DNA of 64,000 nt from Trematomus loennbergii (Eukaryota; Chordata; Actinopteri; Perciformes; Nototheniidae), in contig JAAOOA010000002.1 of NCBI GenBank assembly GCA_012861695.1, forward strand, positions 26,968,998 through 27,032,997, given 5' to 3'. The translations under genes and the position numbers were made by a program. Shown piece after piece: positions 20,861 to 33,615 of this stretch; the stretch's first letter is position 1; each line of letters begins with the position of its first letter. The notes beneath the pieces are model-generated. The model had not been told where the DNA came from, made no database searches, and was given only the letters and a program-made list of their open reading frames with translations.

Positions 20861-22180
20861 AACTGCTTTCAAAAACAAACTACTACTACTAGGAAAAACA
20901 ATGGCGGCTCTACACAACATTTTCACAGTTGTGGTTTGCAATTCGCCCAGCCAATCAGCACTGGGGCACTTTTTTCCCACAGGAAAGTACGATCTCTCAG
21001 CGGACACTAAAAATGGGGGTAAAAGTTCCCGAGATTAAGTACTCTTTTTGGTGTGAACGCGACATAAGGGGTACTAACGGAACTAAACGCGAAAAGTACG
21101 GTGAAAAGTACTCCGGTGTGAACGCGGCATCTCGTGCGCACAAGAGGCTGAGACCTTAGGCTGAGCCGCCGAATCCCTCGGAACATCATAAAAGCCATTT
21201 TCAACCGTTTTCTGGTGAAAGATTAACTAGCTACTGGATGAAATAATATTACTGGTGGCATAGGTGCGAAAATTAAACACTTTTTGAAAAAAATATTATG
21301 ATAAAATATTTGTATATATTTATAATTCTGCAAATATTACGATTTCGCAGCCCGGCAGTAACACACCGGGGGTTGGGAACCCCTGGTGTAAGCAACTAAA
21401 CTACATTCTCAAGTAGACTGTACTTAGCCTAAGTACAATTTTGAGATACATCATACGCGTACTTTTACTTAAGTAATATTTAATTGCAGGACTTTTAGTT
21501 AAGTTGTAGTGCCGAGAGAAGGGAGACGGAGGCGGTGCATCGAAGGTGCAAATCTCTCTTTATTGGGGAGCAGAAATCGACGTGCTGTCGGGTTGCAGGA
21601 AAGAAGAGAAGAGAAAGTGAAAGAGGAGGACACACAGTAGGTACCCCGAAGGTACCGTCAACATATGTGTCCGGGCAGAAACAATACCCCCAACCTGTAG
21701 TTCCATGAGTGAATTATGTAACCTAGGTAATTAGTGATCACTACACAAGCCCCCCCAGAATTCAACCATGGACACAATCCTCGCGTCGGGAGGAAGCACC
21801 ACAGGGGCCGAGGAGGGCGGGGCCGCCGGCGAGGGCCGGGCCATGGAACGGGCCGTCGGAAGGGGGCCGCAGGAGAGGGTAGGGGCCCCAACGAAGGCGA
21901 GGGCATCCCCACCGGAGGGCGGGTGGCGGGCCGGAACGGGCCGTCGTCAGGGGGCCGCAGAAAGCAGGGTCGCTGTGTCGAGACCAGGGGACGGGCGTGA
22001 AAAACCCGGTGGTCCCCAGCGGGGAGGAGCGCTGCCCGGCCGCAGGCGAAGGCACAGCGGCAGCGGGTACGAAGTCCTCGGGAGGAAGGAGCCGTGTCCC
22101 CGGGAGGAAGGAGCCGTGGACAGGGGAGAGGCCAGACGGGGTGCCGTCGAGGCGAACCGTGAGCCGCGGTTAGAGGTGAG

Positions 22181-22340
22181 GCCAGGCAGGGTCCCGAAGC
22201 GCGCCACCCACGGGCCGATGAAGGCATGGGCGACGTCCGGAACCGCCGAGGCGAGGGAAGAGGCGAGGCCAGGCAGGGTCCCGAAGCGCGCCACCCACGG
22301 GCCGATGAAGGCATGGGCGACGTCCGGAACCGCCGAGGCG
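22181..22340. repeat. Tandem pair of ~78-bp GC-rich repeats inside the LTR element
   Basis: The segment beginning GGCCAGGCAGGGTCCCGAAG occurs twice in tandem (about 22181 and 22266). It is also present in copies B and C, so it predates the duplication. Confidence 0.8.
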
Positions 22341-22716
22341 AGGGAAAAGGCGAGACGGGGTCCAGAAGCGCGCCACTGTGTGACGTCCGAAACCGCCGTC
22401 GAGGTGGTGAAAACAGCGAGAGGGTCCACACGAGGCCGACCAGACACGGTCGAACCTCCTCTCAGACACCAGAAAAAGCTCAAAAATGGTCGTCCCGTCC
22501 ACGAACAAAAACAGGTGGGCGAAATAGCGAGAGGATCCACGTGAGGCCGACCAGACATGATCGAACCTCCTCTCCGGCACCACAAAAAACAAAAATAAAA
22601 TTAAAAAAAGTCGGATGTCAGCCGCTAGCGTTGGTAGCAGCTAGTCATCGTCAGCCGTTGCTAGTAGTCGCCGCTAGCCGTTAGCTGTCGTGGCTAGCTG
22701 TCGTGGCTAGCTGTCG

Positions 22717-23130
22717 TTAGCAGTCGAGGCTAGCCGCCCTCGACGGCCGGTAGTCGCTGTCGTCGGCCCCGGAGCCTCTGCTAGGCGGCGTGCCCCCACC
22801 AGGGAAGGTGCTGCAGCGTGCAGTGGCAAGCACCTCAGGGGTAAATCGCCGGGCGGCCAGGAAGAACCGGCAAGCTTCTTCGGCCAAAGCGTGGGGCTCA
22901 ACACTAGCCGTGTTAGCTAGCGCAGCCTGGACATGCAGCCGCATGTCCCGAAGAAACAGCCCCACGAGGTAGAAGTCGGGTTCCTCCATGCCTAGCAGGT
23001 CGTGCATCGTCTCCTCGTAGCAGGAAGGCTTGCCGCCCTCCAGCGCCGAGACAAAACGGGAATGGTGAGCGACGTTCCCAGCCATACCGTGGGGCGCACC
23101 GAGCCTCAGTCCGTGCGCACGTGGCAGCAA
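22717..23130 (-). pseudogene. gag-like fragment of the LTR element (copy A)
   Basis: A 137-codon frame just inside the primer-binding-site end. The stretch around HHSRFVSALEGGK, then EEPDFYLVGLFLRDM, and AEEACRFFLAARRF looks like a helical capsid-like gag segment of a Metaviridae-type element. No zinc knuckle or pol follows. An Ala/Pro-rich antisense frame in the same GC-rich DNA is rejected as a shadow. The call rests on position and general character, not on a family match. Confidence 0.45.
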
Positions 23131-23724
23131 CGGAGGTCCCCAAAAATCTCCGGCATTTCGAGAAAAGCAGAGTCTGCTTTTTGCCGTGTTCGGTCCAGTC
23201 CCGGATCCTTCGCGAGACTTATGTCGGGGTCACCACTGTAGTGTCGAGAGAAGGGAGACGGAGGCGGTGCATCGAAGGTGCAAATCTCTCTTTATTGGGG
23301 AGCAGAAATCGACGTGCTGTCGGGTTGCAGGAAAGAAGAGAAGAGAAAGTGAAAGAGGAGGACACACAGTAGGTACCCCGGAGGTACCGTCAACATATGT
23401 GTCCGGGCAGAAACAATACCCCCAACCTGTAGTTCCATGAGTGAATTATGTAACCTAGGTAATTAGTGATCACTACAAAGTAATATTTAATTGCAGGACT
23501 TTTAGTTACAACGGAGAAGTATTACAATTTAGTATGGTGTGTGTAGGCTATTTCTTTATTGTAAAATAACACCTGAGTGAAAAACGGAATATCCCCTCGT
23601 GACGTCGTGAGTTACAAAAAGGTTGATCTTAATCCTAAATTATTCTTGAAACACTTTGCCTACACGTTACCCATGTAACAACCGCGTGTCCAATTGTAAA
23701 TAGCCTACACGCAGTAAGTCTACG

Positions 23725-23880
23725 ATAAGGTATATTTATTGATCTCAAATTGGGAGATTTTTTCGTTACAGCAGCATACAAAAACAAGGCATGCACATAA
23801 TTAGAAACTAAAGAGTAGAAAATAAACAATTATAAAATAGAAACACTTCAAAAATAAAAACAGAACTAAAGAGTAGAAAA
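23725..23880 (-). mobile_element. Decayed Rex1-type LINE 3' fragment (copy A)
   Basis: TTTATTGATCTCAAATTGGG followed by a GTTACAGCAGCATACAAAAA region is a diverged version of the Rex1/Babar LINE 3' tail, read in antisense. A better-preserved copy lies later in the unit (40133 in copy B). Confidence 0.55.
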
Positions 23881-24101
23881 TATACAAGTTGACCGTAAAG
23901 ATAACAATCTGTAAACTATCTGACAGATTAAACACTATTGAAGGACCAATTTTCAGCTAGTCTCTCTGTGTTTAAATTGCATGTCTGTTTCAGATAGCAG
24001 AATCCAGAATGTGTTGAAGGCAAAAAGCAGGCATTACTGTATCTGTGAGCCTGTACCATTTACTGATTGACGCTCAGGAAATCCTCCATAATTTTATCAC
24101 C

Positions 24102-26706
24102 ATGGAGGATGCAGGTAAAGGTAAAATACATTATCATTTGTAAAATATCTGATCATACTACAATGAAGGATCACTGCACATCATAACAAAGACGAAAAAG
24201 AGTTTTATTTACATCATCTGTTCGATTTCAACTTTAGATGCGTTGTAGGCTGCTGCAGAAACGGGTTGGTTAAGGTGAAATATAAAAAAAAGGCAATCAC
24301 ACACAAACTGAGATTATTAGAGATTGTATTCGTTTCCAAAATTAACGAAAGCGGCAGAAACACACAAAAAGGAGCAATTTATCCTAACGAGAGAAAAATA
24401 AAACACGGGATGAAGCTGCTGTAGCCCACTATAGGAAAATAAACTACTGCACATGCATAAAAGGAAAAATAAATTCTAGCCTTTAATTAAACAAAACCAT
24501 ATTTAACAAGTATGAGATTTGGAAAGGCCTCTCTTGGTCACGTACGTGCGTCATTGTCATGGAAACCGAACGTTGGGGCTGCAGCTGCTGACCGCTCTGA
24601 GCTCACTTTGCACTTGGACTCTGACCAGAGCACACCTTTTGCAAAACTCACCTGTGGAGAGAAAACTCTTTGAGATTCAACCTGCTGGAAAACAAAACTT
24701 CTGAGAAACAAAACTACTATAAAACAAAAGTACTGTATCCCTGATCTGCTGTGGAAAACCGGAGAGGCTGAACAAGACCCCCGGGCCCCCAGAGGAGGAG
24801 CAGCACCTGCCGCTGGCCAAAGGCCGTGTTGGGAAACTACACTCAAAGTAAAAAAAAAAAAAAAAACGTTAAAAAATACACATTTTTTGCCTTTTAATTG
24901 TTCATATATCCCCTTAACATCTTACAAAGCTGTTTCTGTGTGGAAATTAGTGCAATATTTGTAGTTTAGAGGTGAAAAGTTCATAGAATGTTGGCATTTC
25001 TTTTGCTCAAAATCCAATTTGGAGAAAGCAGAAACTCACTCACGTTTTTTCCGTGTAAAATTAATATTTGTGGATAAGACCTACTTTTTTTTAGCACTAG
25101 ATGTGTGTAATGTATTTATAAAGAGTGCAGTAATTTGAAAACACAGTTATTTTTTATTTAATTGCGAGATATCGTCGAAAAACGACCAAAAAATTACAAA
25201 AACAAAATGGCGATTGGGTCTAATTTCATAGAATGCTAAAAAATATGTCCAAGTTATGCACCATGGCAACGAAGCACAATTCCCTGCAGGGCACGTTCTT
25301 CTGTGCAGCTGCCTCCCTGAGTGTCGTTCGTTCTGATTGTTGAAGCTTTATTTATTGGAGAAATGGCTACTCCTTCTAATATATCATATTCATTACACTT
25401 TCCTTTTAACATTAAATATTGAAATGGCTTTTCTTGTTTAGTTTTAGAGGGGGGAGATTTGTGCGCGGTCTGCGTCCAAGATGACTAACTCCTACTTAAA
25501 CTATAGGAAAAATAATTACTTATAAACTAAAGGAAAGTCTGCAAATACTGTGGTCATTTTACATTATATTACTGTAGTCAGTTACTCTGCGCAATGGTCC
25601 AATGGATATGAATGCTGCATATATAATTGAATGCACCCTCTTTTTTGGAACCAATTATAGTTTGTCCACACATAGCCTACACAGTTTTTTCTCGGGATCT
25701 GGGTCTTGCATTCCCCACAGTCAGCATTTATTTGTTTGCACATTTTGTAATGTTGCATTTTGGTTTAAAGAAGGCTTTGCTGCTGCGGAAGAAGCGGTGT
25801 GTAAAATGCGCAGAGCAAGCTTCTCCTTTACTTGTCCAACAAATATAGAGCGCTGTTTATGTGCACTTCTGTTTTATAAAAAAAACAGTTTGGAGATATT
25901 AAAATAACGAAAATAATATTGCCAATAACAAAAATCCCAATTAGCATATTTCTTGTCGTCACTGTTTATCAGAACAATAATATAATGTATTATCCCCAGT
26001 GTTATTCTAACCACAATTATGTTTTAGCAGGCTTTTAACAGGTTCTCCTGTCATGTCTTGTAAATTAAAGTCATAGTTAGGATATGCATGTGCTATTTCT
26101 TTCCTATCATCGATTATTGCTAAATAATCCCACATATTACCTGTGACTAGAAATCCTTACACTCTGAATTCCCCCCCCCCCCCCTCTACAGGCTCTGAGA
26201 ACTTCATCATGGATCCTCCTGCAGGCGATGAAGGTAATCTCCCTGTCTACAACGCTCCTGATGAGGAAGAGGTAGGTGAGGTCAGGAACGCTGTCGAGGA
26301 TGAAGGTGAGTTTGCTGTCGGTTTTTTAGGTGGAGGTCATGGACTGAGGGAAGAGGAGGAGGAGGAAGAGGATTTGGAAGAGGAGGAGGATGAAGAGGAG
26401 GATGAGGGGGAAGACTGGACATCCGAAGATTCTGGATACGGGTCCTTGTCCTCTGAGGAAGACGAAGAGGAGGAAGAAGAAGAGGAGGAAGAAGAGGAGG
26501 AAGAGGAGGAAGAAGAAGAGGAAGAGGAGGAAGAAGAAGAGGAGGAAGAGGACACTGAAGATGATTGTGACGGTGATGACGGTGATGACGGTGGATGACG
26601 GTGATGCCGATATCGGACGTCTCCCCCCTCTCACTCAGCAATTCCCGCCGGTAAATGTTTGGGAGGTATTGCGTGGGACCTTCACTCCAAGCTTCCTCCC
26701 TGCACA
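24102..26706 (+). pseudogene. Acidic modular protein gene, copy A (frameshifted, cut by gap)
   Basis: Same gene as in copy B. Exon 1 is 24102-24114 (ATG GAG GAT GCA G, then GTAAAG). Exon 2 starts at 26192 after a poly-C/CTACAG acceptor, and the join reads MEDAGSENFIMDPPAGDEG. The Glu-rich block is complete, but the Asp-rich stretch after it has an altered GGTGATGAC count and one extra G (near 26591), ending the frame at 26598. Coding similarity to copy B continues to the gap at 26706. Either a real frameshift or a consensus error in a simple repeat beside a gap. Confidence 0.7.
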
Positions 26707-26806
26707 NNNNNNNNNNNNNNNNNNNNNNNNNNNNNNNNNNNNNNNNNNNNNNNNNNNNNNNNNNNNNNNNNNNNNNNNNNNNNNNNNNNNNNNNNNNNNN
26801 NNNNNN
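26707..26806. other. Assembly gap, exactly 100 N
   Basis: A placeholder of 100 N. The left edge matches copy B position 36214; the right edge matches copy C position 43618. If the array is regular, the true interval holds the rest of unit A (about 5.0 kb) plus the start of unit B (about 2.4 kb), including a third fam124b exon-7 copy. Confidence 0.99.
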
Positions 26807-28480
26807 AACTACAAAAAGTCTTCTAATATATATTTAATAAATCTAACCATTAGTATAGAAGGTGTCTAAAACAGCCCAAATGTGTCCTGGGACTAAGACA
26901 TGTTGATTACTGTAAGGCAGTAAACTGAGGGATCAGCAGACAGATTAACTTAAGTGAAAACTTAAAACGTATTGGACTGATCAGGTACAGATGGCTGCAA
27001 TCACTTATATATCAAGATATTGTTGTATTGTGAAGAGAGAAAATACTATGCATCTAATTCATTGATGAGTTAGGTCAAAATGTTGTCTTCTACAACACAG
27101 ATTGCGTCTTTCCTGTCAGTCAAGCTTTCAATCACAGCTAAACCTGCATGTGGTTTTCACTTGAGCATCATGGACAGTGTATACAAAATGCACATCATAT
27201 AGGGTTGTACAGTATGAGCTGCTCACCGGTCAACTCGACGCTGAAGGAGTTGTGAATGTTTACAATAAATGTATAAAAGTCAGGAAGCATCAGCTGGGAG
27301 TGTCCTTAGTGTTTAAAATGTTCAGTGAAGCTTAACATGAAGACATAGTATTAAAAGATAAAAAAACATTTGTTGTGTTTTCTGGTTATAAACTGTGTGT
27401 GTCCTTTCAACAGATGACATTAGTGTACTCTAAAGTAACCAGTGATCTGTTTTAGACTGAGAGACTAAATGACCACCTGCAGGGATGATCGCATGACAAG
27501 TGAAAAAAGTGAGTCACCGATTAATAACTACTGATGGGTTTGGCCTTCATCGGAACATTTCACCGTTGGCTACATTTTGAAACATTCACAGTGACAGAAG
27601 AATCATTGATGCTTAAAATGCATCACAAACAAAACCGCTGTAAACTGTGTGATAACAGCTGCCACTGGTCTTTACCATGAACTGTACTGTAGGTCGGAAA
27701 CTGAATCAGAATGTCCCATGATGCTGCGCTTCCTGGAAACTCAGTTCAGTTTTTATGACTTTACTGGGAGTCCCAGACCCAGGTCTAAGGTTCTTTGCTG
27801 AAGCAAGCAATTAGTAGGCAACAAACAATCACAGACCAAAGTAAGTAACAGTCATTTATACAATGTATGTGCTTGTGACATTGCAGAAGAAATGATAAAA
27901 AACACAAATATTGTAATATTTCTGTCAGTGTGCAAATACTACAAGATAAAGAAGATGGTTTTAAAAGCATACTTACAACCAAACACATTTTTTTTATTAT
28001 CTTACCTTTATGCACAAGGCTATGGTTAACATCTATACAGTATTTCTCTGCAGTGTAAACACTCCGTGCTTCAACATGTATAAACCAATGGGAATACGTT
28101 TTGTTTAATCCCTTCATGACATGATGTTGCTGAGCTTGGCTTCAACATATTTAAACTCAAAATATGCCGCGTTCACACCAAGTACTTTCCTGTACTTAGT
28201 TCCGGCACTCAGAGCCCCGGCGCTTTTTACCCCAGGGCACTTAGATCGCGTTCACACCGGAGTACTTTTCCCTGAGGGAAGATTACGCAAATGAGCCGCT
28301 GACGTCACTTCTTCTTCTTCTGCTTTGGCTTTACTGGCAGGCCACAAACCACTTCACGGCGAGTACAGTAGGTGGCGGTATGCACCTTAAAGTTGTTTGC
28401 AATCCGCTACAAAACAAGAGAAGAAGAAGAAGAAAAACTTCCCGCGTATACTGCGACGCCCACCCACTCGCTGTACATTA

Positions 28481-29274
28481 TGCTGCGTTCACACCGGACG
28501 CGATGCGACTATTCGCTTCGCTCTAATCGCTCCTATCGCATCGCTCTAAACGCTGGAGTTTCACCGCGGCTGCCAGCTGTGTTTACTCGCATCATTCAAA
28601 CAAGACGCGCTGGCTCGGGAGCTACAACTACAACAAATGAACATATTTTACCGTGATTAAATTGTAATACACGTTTCTAAATGATGCCGAAGTAACAACA
28701 TACTGATACCGGTTAGTAACAACCATGAATTAATGCTTTGACAAGTCTGCAGACAAGACGGCTGGCAAAACACCTTTTAAAATGCTTGTTTTCTGAATGA
28801 AGATCGGGTCAACCAGGCTAAGCTAACGTTGTATATGCTCATTCCACACTCATAACAACGGCCTACAGACATAAATAAAGCAGCGACTGTATTCGCCATG
28901 GCACAGACAGTCTGTGGTTTGTACTTGTTTAACTTTTGTCCAGTTTCTGAACAGATATGAGGAGCTGTGAGCTCTGTGTGCTAACTGCTAACTGCTAACA
29001 GCTGATGTTGTGTGGTTGAACGTCAGTGACGGCGGCTGAGATCCTCACCGCTGATTGGCTTCCGCGAGAATGCGTCACGTGAATTTGACGCTCGAGTTGA
29101 AAAAATTGAACTCTCGCGTTTAACGCGGCACCGTTCAATCGCGTGATTCGCGCCGCGTCCACCGCTTCATGCGCGCCGTCGGAGCGAATTCGCGTCTGTC
29201 CGCGTCTCTGCATTGACTTTACATGTAATCGCGCCGCCCCCAAACATCGCATCGCGTCCGGTGTGAACGCAGCA
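28481..29274. mobile_element. Nested Harbinger-type MITE (copy B)
   Basis: Copy of the 18319 element, with the same 20-bp inverted ends and flanking TTA. Confidence 0.8.
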
Positions 29275-29308
29275 TTAGGCGTCTGTTGTTTACCTTCCGA
29301 CCTCAGAC

Positions 29309-29671
29309 ATGATGGAGATGGAGTCGACTGAAGTTGTGCTGTTTGTGCTCATGTTATACAGCTTTGTAACTGAGTTAATGCAGCCTGAGCAACTTGCGCA
29401 CAATAACAAAACAAGCCGAGCACGAGTGGTGGTGGAGAACGCTTTTGGCAGACTGAAGGGCAGGTGGCGGTGCTTGATGAAAAGAAACGACTGCAAGATG
29501 GACAAGATCAAAATCCAGGTGGCAGCATGTTGCATATTACATAACCTTTGTGAAAGTAATGATGAGTACAGGGACGAATGGACTGCCTTACCGGCGACCC
29601 AGCTTGATGGGCCAGCCATTGCCGAGGCTGGGGGGCAAGACACTGAACAGCGTGTAAATTGTACATTGTAA
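29309..29671 (+). pseudogene. Harbinger transposase C-terminal fragment (copy B)
   Basis: Identical translation to the copy A fragment at 19147: VVENAFGRLKGRWRC and CCILHNLCE, without the upstream catalytic Asp blocks. Confidence 0.85.
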
Positions 29672-30003
29672 ACATTTTGACAATAAAGCTGATCTTTTGT
29701 ACAGTGCTTTTGTTTCTCTTTTATTTTCCAGTCAAGACAGGCAACATTACAATAGTGTACAGTGTGGCAATATAATAACAATAAACTGTGCCAGGTGTGT
29801 TGTATGCACAGTAAATAGGCTCAGCAGCAAACCCACCTTTATTATTTATTATATATCTTCCTGAGACCCACTGCATCCGTCTGCCATAAACACTATGGAA
29901 ACCTACATGTTAGTTTCGGCCCATAGTGGACTCCATTTTGTGTTGTGTAAAATGGGGGGGGAATTAAAAGTTTGCAAATCCCCATGTCCTCCTCAGAGGA
30001 GAG

Positions 30004-30138
<135 letters not shown>

Positions 30139-30898
30139 CTGCCGCTCAAAGTGCCCTTCTTTATTGTTTTGTATTTTTGAATGTATTTTTGAGTGCTTCA
30201 TGTATGCTTGAACTTTGTTTAATGATGTTGAGGCAAGTTTTCTTACCGGAAGTCATGTGACCTCTAGCCCGGATGTTTACAATGTTTGTGAGAGAGTAAA
30301 AAGGCGCGAACATTTGTAAATGCCGGTCTAGGCGAATACGTTTTTACGCTGTTTCATAATTGTACCAAGAAGGAAATAAACATGATTGTGAACATCAGTT
30401 CGATGCGTAACGTTCTTTCAAGACAAAGTCACAGTGTGTGTACCTTTGCGTTTGGTTGCTGGTAAGGGGGACGACCAAGCACTGTGATCTAGAATGCAAA
30501 GCTCGCTTGTTTGCAATCCTGAGAGTTGTCCATCCTCGCCTGAAACAGACGATTAGTGCCATGAGTTAGTGAAGCAAATTACAGAAACACTGCACAGTTA
30601 TTCACAAGTCAAAACGTTTTCATAGCGGCCGAGAATATCTAGCTAGCTAGATGTAGCTAGCTCGGGGCCGGTGTTAGCCATTTCAGCCTAGCATGGCTAG
30701 CTTGATCTACTGAGCAAATAAAAGTACATCTGAGACCATTATTGTGCAGATTAAAACCCCAGTGCATGTAGTTGATTTTACCTTCGTCGTGGTCGTCATC
30801 GTTGGCCACTGAATCTGCGGTTTGTAGTCCTGCCTGAGTTTCTTTATTTGTAGCCGGTATGCCGTGGGGCTGTGCATGATTCCCAGGTCGAGTGAAAG

Positions 30899-31012
30899 CT
30901 ACTGAACTGGCTTCAGTAGCATTCCCTGGGTCGCGTCCTCGGCGTAGATCTCCAGAAGCGCTGACACCTCCTCATCACTCCACCGCTCCGATGATTTCTT
31001 GATGCTTGCCAT
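30899..31012 (-). pseudogene. Harbinger SANT/Myb-like fragment (copy B)
   Basis: Same 37-codon fragment as at 20747, starting MASIKKSSERW. Confidence 0.6.
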
Positions 31013-31270
31013 AACTGCTTTCAAAAACAAACTACTACTACTAGGAAAAACAATGGCGGCTCTACACAACATTTTCACAGTTGTGGTTTGCAATTCGCCC
31101 AGCCAATCAGCACTGGGGCACTTTTTTCCCACAGGAAAGTACGATCTCTCAGCGGACACTAAAAATGGGGGTAAAAGTTCCCGAGATTAAGTACTCTTTT
31201 TGGTGTGAACGCGACATAAGGGGTACTAACGGAACTAAACGCGAAAAGTACGGTGAAAAGAATTCACCGT

Positions 31271-32991
31271 AGAATTCAACCATGGACACAATCCTCGCGT
31301 CGGGAGGAAGCACCACAGGGGCCGAGGAGGGCGGGGCCGCCGGCGAGGGCCGGGCCATGGAACGGGCCGTCGGAAGGGGGCCGCAGGAGAGGGTAGGGGC
31401 CCCAACGAAGGCGAGGGCATCCCCACCGGAGGGCGGGTGGCGGGCCGGAACGGGCCGTCGTCAGGGGGCCGCAGAAAGCAGGGTCGCTGTGTCGAGACCA
31501 GGGGACGGGCGTGAAAAACCCGGTGGTCCCCAGCGGGGAGGAGCGCTGCCCGGCCGCAGGCGAAGGCACAGCGGCAGCGGGTACGAAGTCCTCGGGAGGA
31601 AGGAGCCGTGTCCCCGGGAGGAAGGAGCCGTGGACAGGGGAGAGGCCAGACGGGGTGCCGTCGAGGCGAACCGTGAGCCGCGGTTAGAGGTGAGGCCAGG
31701 CAGGGTCCCGAAGCGCGCCACCCACGGGCCGATGAAGGCATGGGCGACGTCCGGAACCGCCGAGGCGAGGGAAGAGGCGAGGCCAGGCAGGGTCCCGAAG
31801 CGCGCCACCCACGGGCCGATGAAGGCATGGGCGACGTCCGGAACCGCCGAGGCGAGGGAAAAGGCGAGACGGGGTCCAGAAGCGCGCCACTGTGTGACGT
31901 CCGAAACCGCCGTCGAGGTGGTGAAAACAGCGAGAGGGTCCACACGAGGCCGACCAGACACGGTCGAACCTCCTCTCAGACACCAGAAAAAGCTCAAAAA
32001 TGGTCGTCCCGTCCACGAACAAAAACAGGTGGGCGAAATAGCGAGAGGATCCACGTGAGGCCGACCAGACATGATCGAACCTCCTCTCCGGCACCACAAA
32101 AAACAAAATAAAAATTAAAAAAAGTCGGATGTCAGCCGCTAGCGTTGGTAGCAGCTAGTCATCGTCAGCCGTTGCTAGTAGTCGCCGCTAGCCGTTAGCT
32201 GTCGTGGCTAGCTGTCGTGGCTAGCTGTCGTTAGCAGTCGAGGCTAGCCGCCCTCGACGGCCGGTAGTCGCTGTCGTCGGCCCCGGAGCCTCTGCTAGGC
32301 GGCGTGCCCCCACCAGGGAAGGTGCTGCAGCGTGCAGTGGCAAGCACCTCAGGGGTAAATCGCCGGGCGGCCAGGAAGAACCGGCAAGCTTCTTCGGCCA
32401 AAGCGTGGGGCTCAACACTAGCCGTGTTAGCTAGCGCAGCCTGGACATGCAGCCGCATGTCCCGAAGAAACAGCCCCACGAGGTAGAAGTCGGGTTCCTC
32501 CATGCCTAGCAGGTCGTGCATCGTCTCCTCGTAGCAGGAAGGCTTGCCGCCCTCCAGCGCCGAGACAAAACGGGAATGGTGAGCGACGTTCCCAGCCATA
32601 CCGTGGGGCGCACCGAGCCTCAGTCCGTGCGCACGTGGCAGCAACGGAGGTCCCCAAAAATCTCCGGCATTTCGAGAAAAGCAGAGTCTGCTTTTTGCCG
32701 TGTTCGGTCCAGTCCCGGATCCTTCGCGAGACTTATGTCGGGGTCACCACTGTAGTGTCGAGAGAAGGGAGACGGAGGCGGTGCATCGAAGGTGCAAATC
32801 TCTCTTTATTGGGGAGCAGAAATCGACGTGCTGTCGGGTTGCAGGAAAGAAGAGAAGAGAAAGTGAAAGAGGAGGACACACAGTAGGTACCCCGGAGGTA
32901 CCGTCAACATATGTGTCCGGGCAGAAACAATACCCCCAACCTGTAGTTCCATGAGTGAATTATGTAACCTAGGTAATTAGTGATCACTACA
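31271..32991 (-). mobile_element. LTR retrotransposon lacking its 3' LTR (copy B)
   Basis: Keeps the GC-rich interior and one LTR (32751-32991), with the primer-binding-like TGGTGACCCCGAC next to it on the minus strand. The other LTR and the purine tract are gone, removed by the same deletion that took the Harbinger right end. The gag-like fragment is at 32231-32644 (-). Confidence 0.85.
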
Positions 32992-33239
32992 AAGTAATAT
33001 TTAATTGCAGGACTTTTAGTTACAACGGAGAAGTATTACAATTTAGTATGGTGTGTGTAGGCTATTTCTTTATTGTAAAATAACACCTGAGTGAAAAACG
33101 GAATATCCCCTCGTGACGTCGTGAGTTACAAAAAGGTTGATCTTAATCCTAAATTATTCTTGAAACACTTTGCCTACACGTTACCCATGTAACAACCGCG
33201 TGTCCAATTGTAAATAGCCTACACGCAGTAAGTCTACGA

Positions 33240-33400
33240 TAAGGTATATTTATTGATCTCAAATTGGGAGATTTTTTCGTTACAGCAGCATACAAAAACA
33301 AGGCATGCACATAATTAGAAACTAAAGAGTAGAAAATAAACAATTATAAAATAGAAACACTTCAAAAATAAAAACAGAACTAAAGAGTAGAAAATATACA
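33240..33400 (-). mobile_element. Decayed Rex1-type LINE fragment (copy B)
   Basis: Copy of the 23725 fragment: TTTATTGATCTCAAATTGGG and the following AT-rich tail. Confidence 0.5.
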
Positions 33401-33615
33401 AGTTGACCGTAAAGATAACAATCTGTAAACTATCTGACAGATTAAACACTATTGAAGGACCAATTTTCAGCTAGTCTCTCTGTGTTTAAATTGCATGTCT
33501 GTTTCAGATAGCAGAATCCAGAATGTGTTGAAGGCAAAAAGCAGGCATTACTGTATCTGTGAGCCTGTACCATTTACTGATTGACGCTCAGGAAATCCTC
33601 CATAATTTTATCACC

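Larger units (their letters stand above)
21505..23477 (-). mobile_element. Non-autonomous LTR retrotransposon, minus strand (copy A, both LTRs)
   Basis: Two direct 241-bp LTRs (21505-21745 and 23237-23477) both start TGTAGTG and end CACTACA and differ at only a few bases. On the minus strand the LTR is followed by TGGTGACCCCGAC (about 23236-23224), a primer-binding-site-like sequence starting TGG. A purine tract, GGGGGGGCTTG, precedes the other LTR at about 21746-21756. Both fix the minus orientation. AAGT borders both sides, consistent with a short target duplication. The interior is only 1.5 kb, GC-rich, with a gag-like fragment and no protease, RT or integrase. Confidence 0.88.

Noticed and set aside
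21658..22585. Arg/Pro/Gly-rich frames of 200-290 codons in several frames inside the LTR element (A, B and C)
   Set aside because: GC-rich DNA with few stops; the frames overlap on both strands and have no recognisable domain.
26282..26641. Long Ser-rich and Leu/Pro-rich minus-strand frames opposite the acidic gene (also 35852-36215, 37034-38086, 53438-54490)
   Set aside because: They mirror the GAG/GAA repeats of the plus strand, have no independent start context or motifs, and the plus frame has the splice signals.
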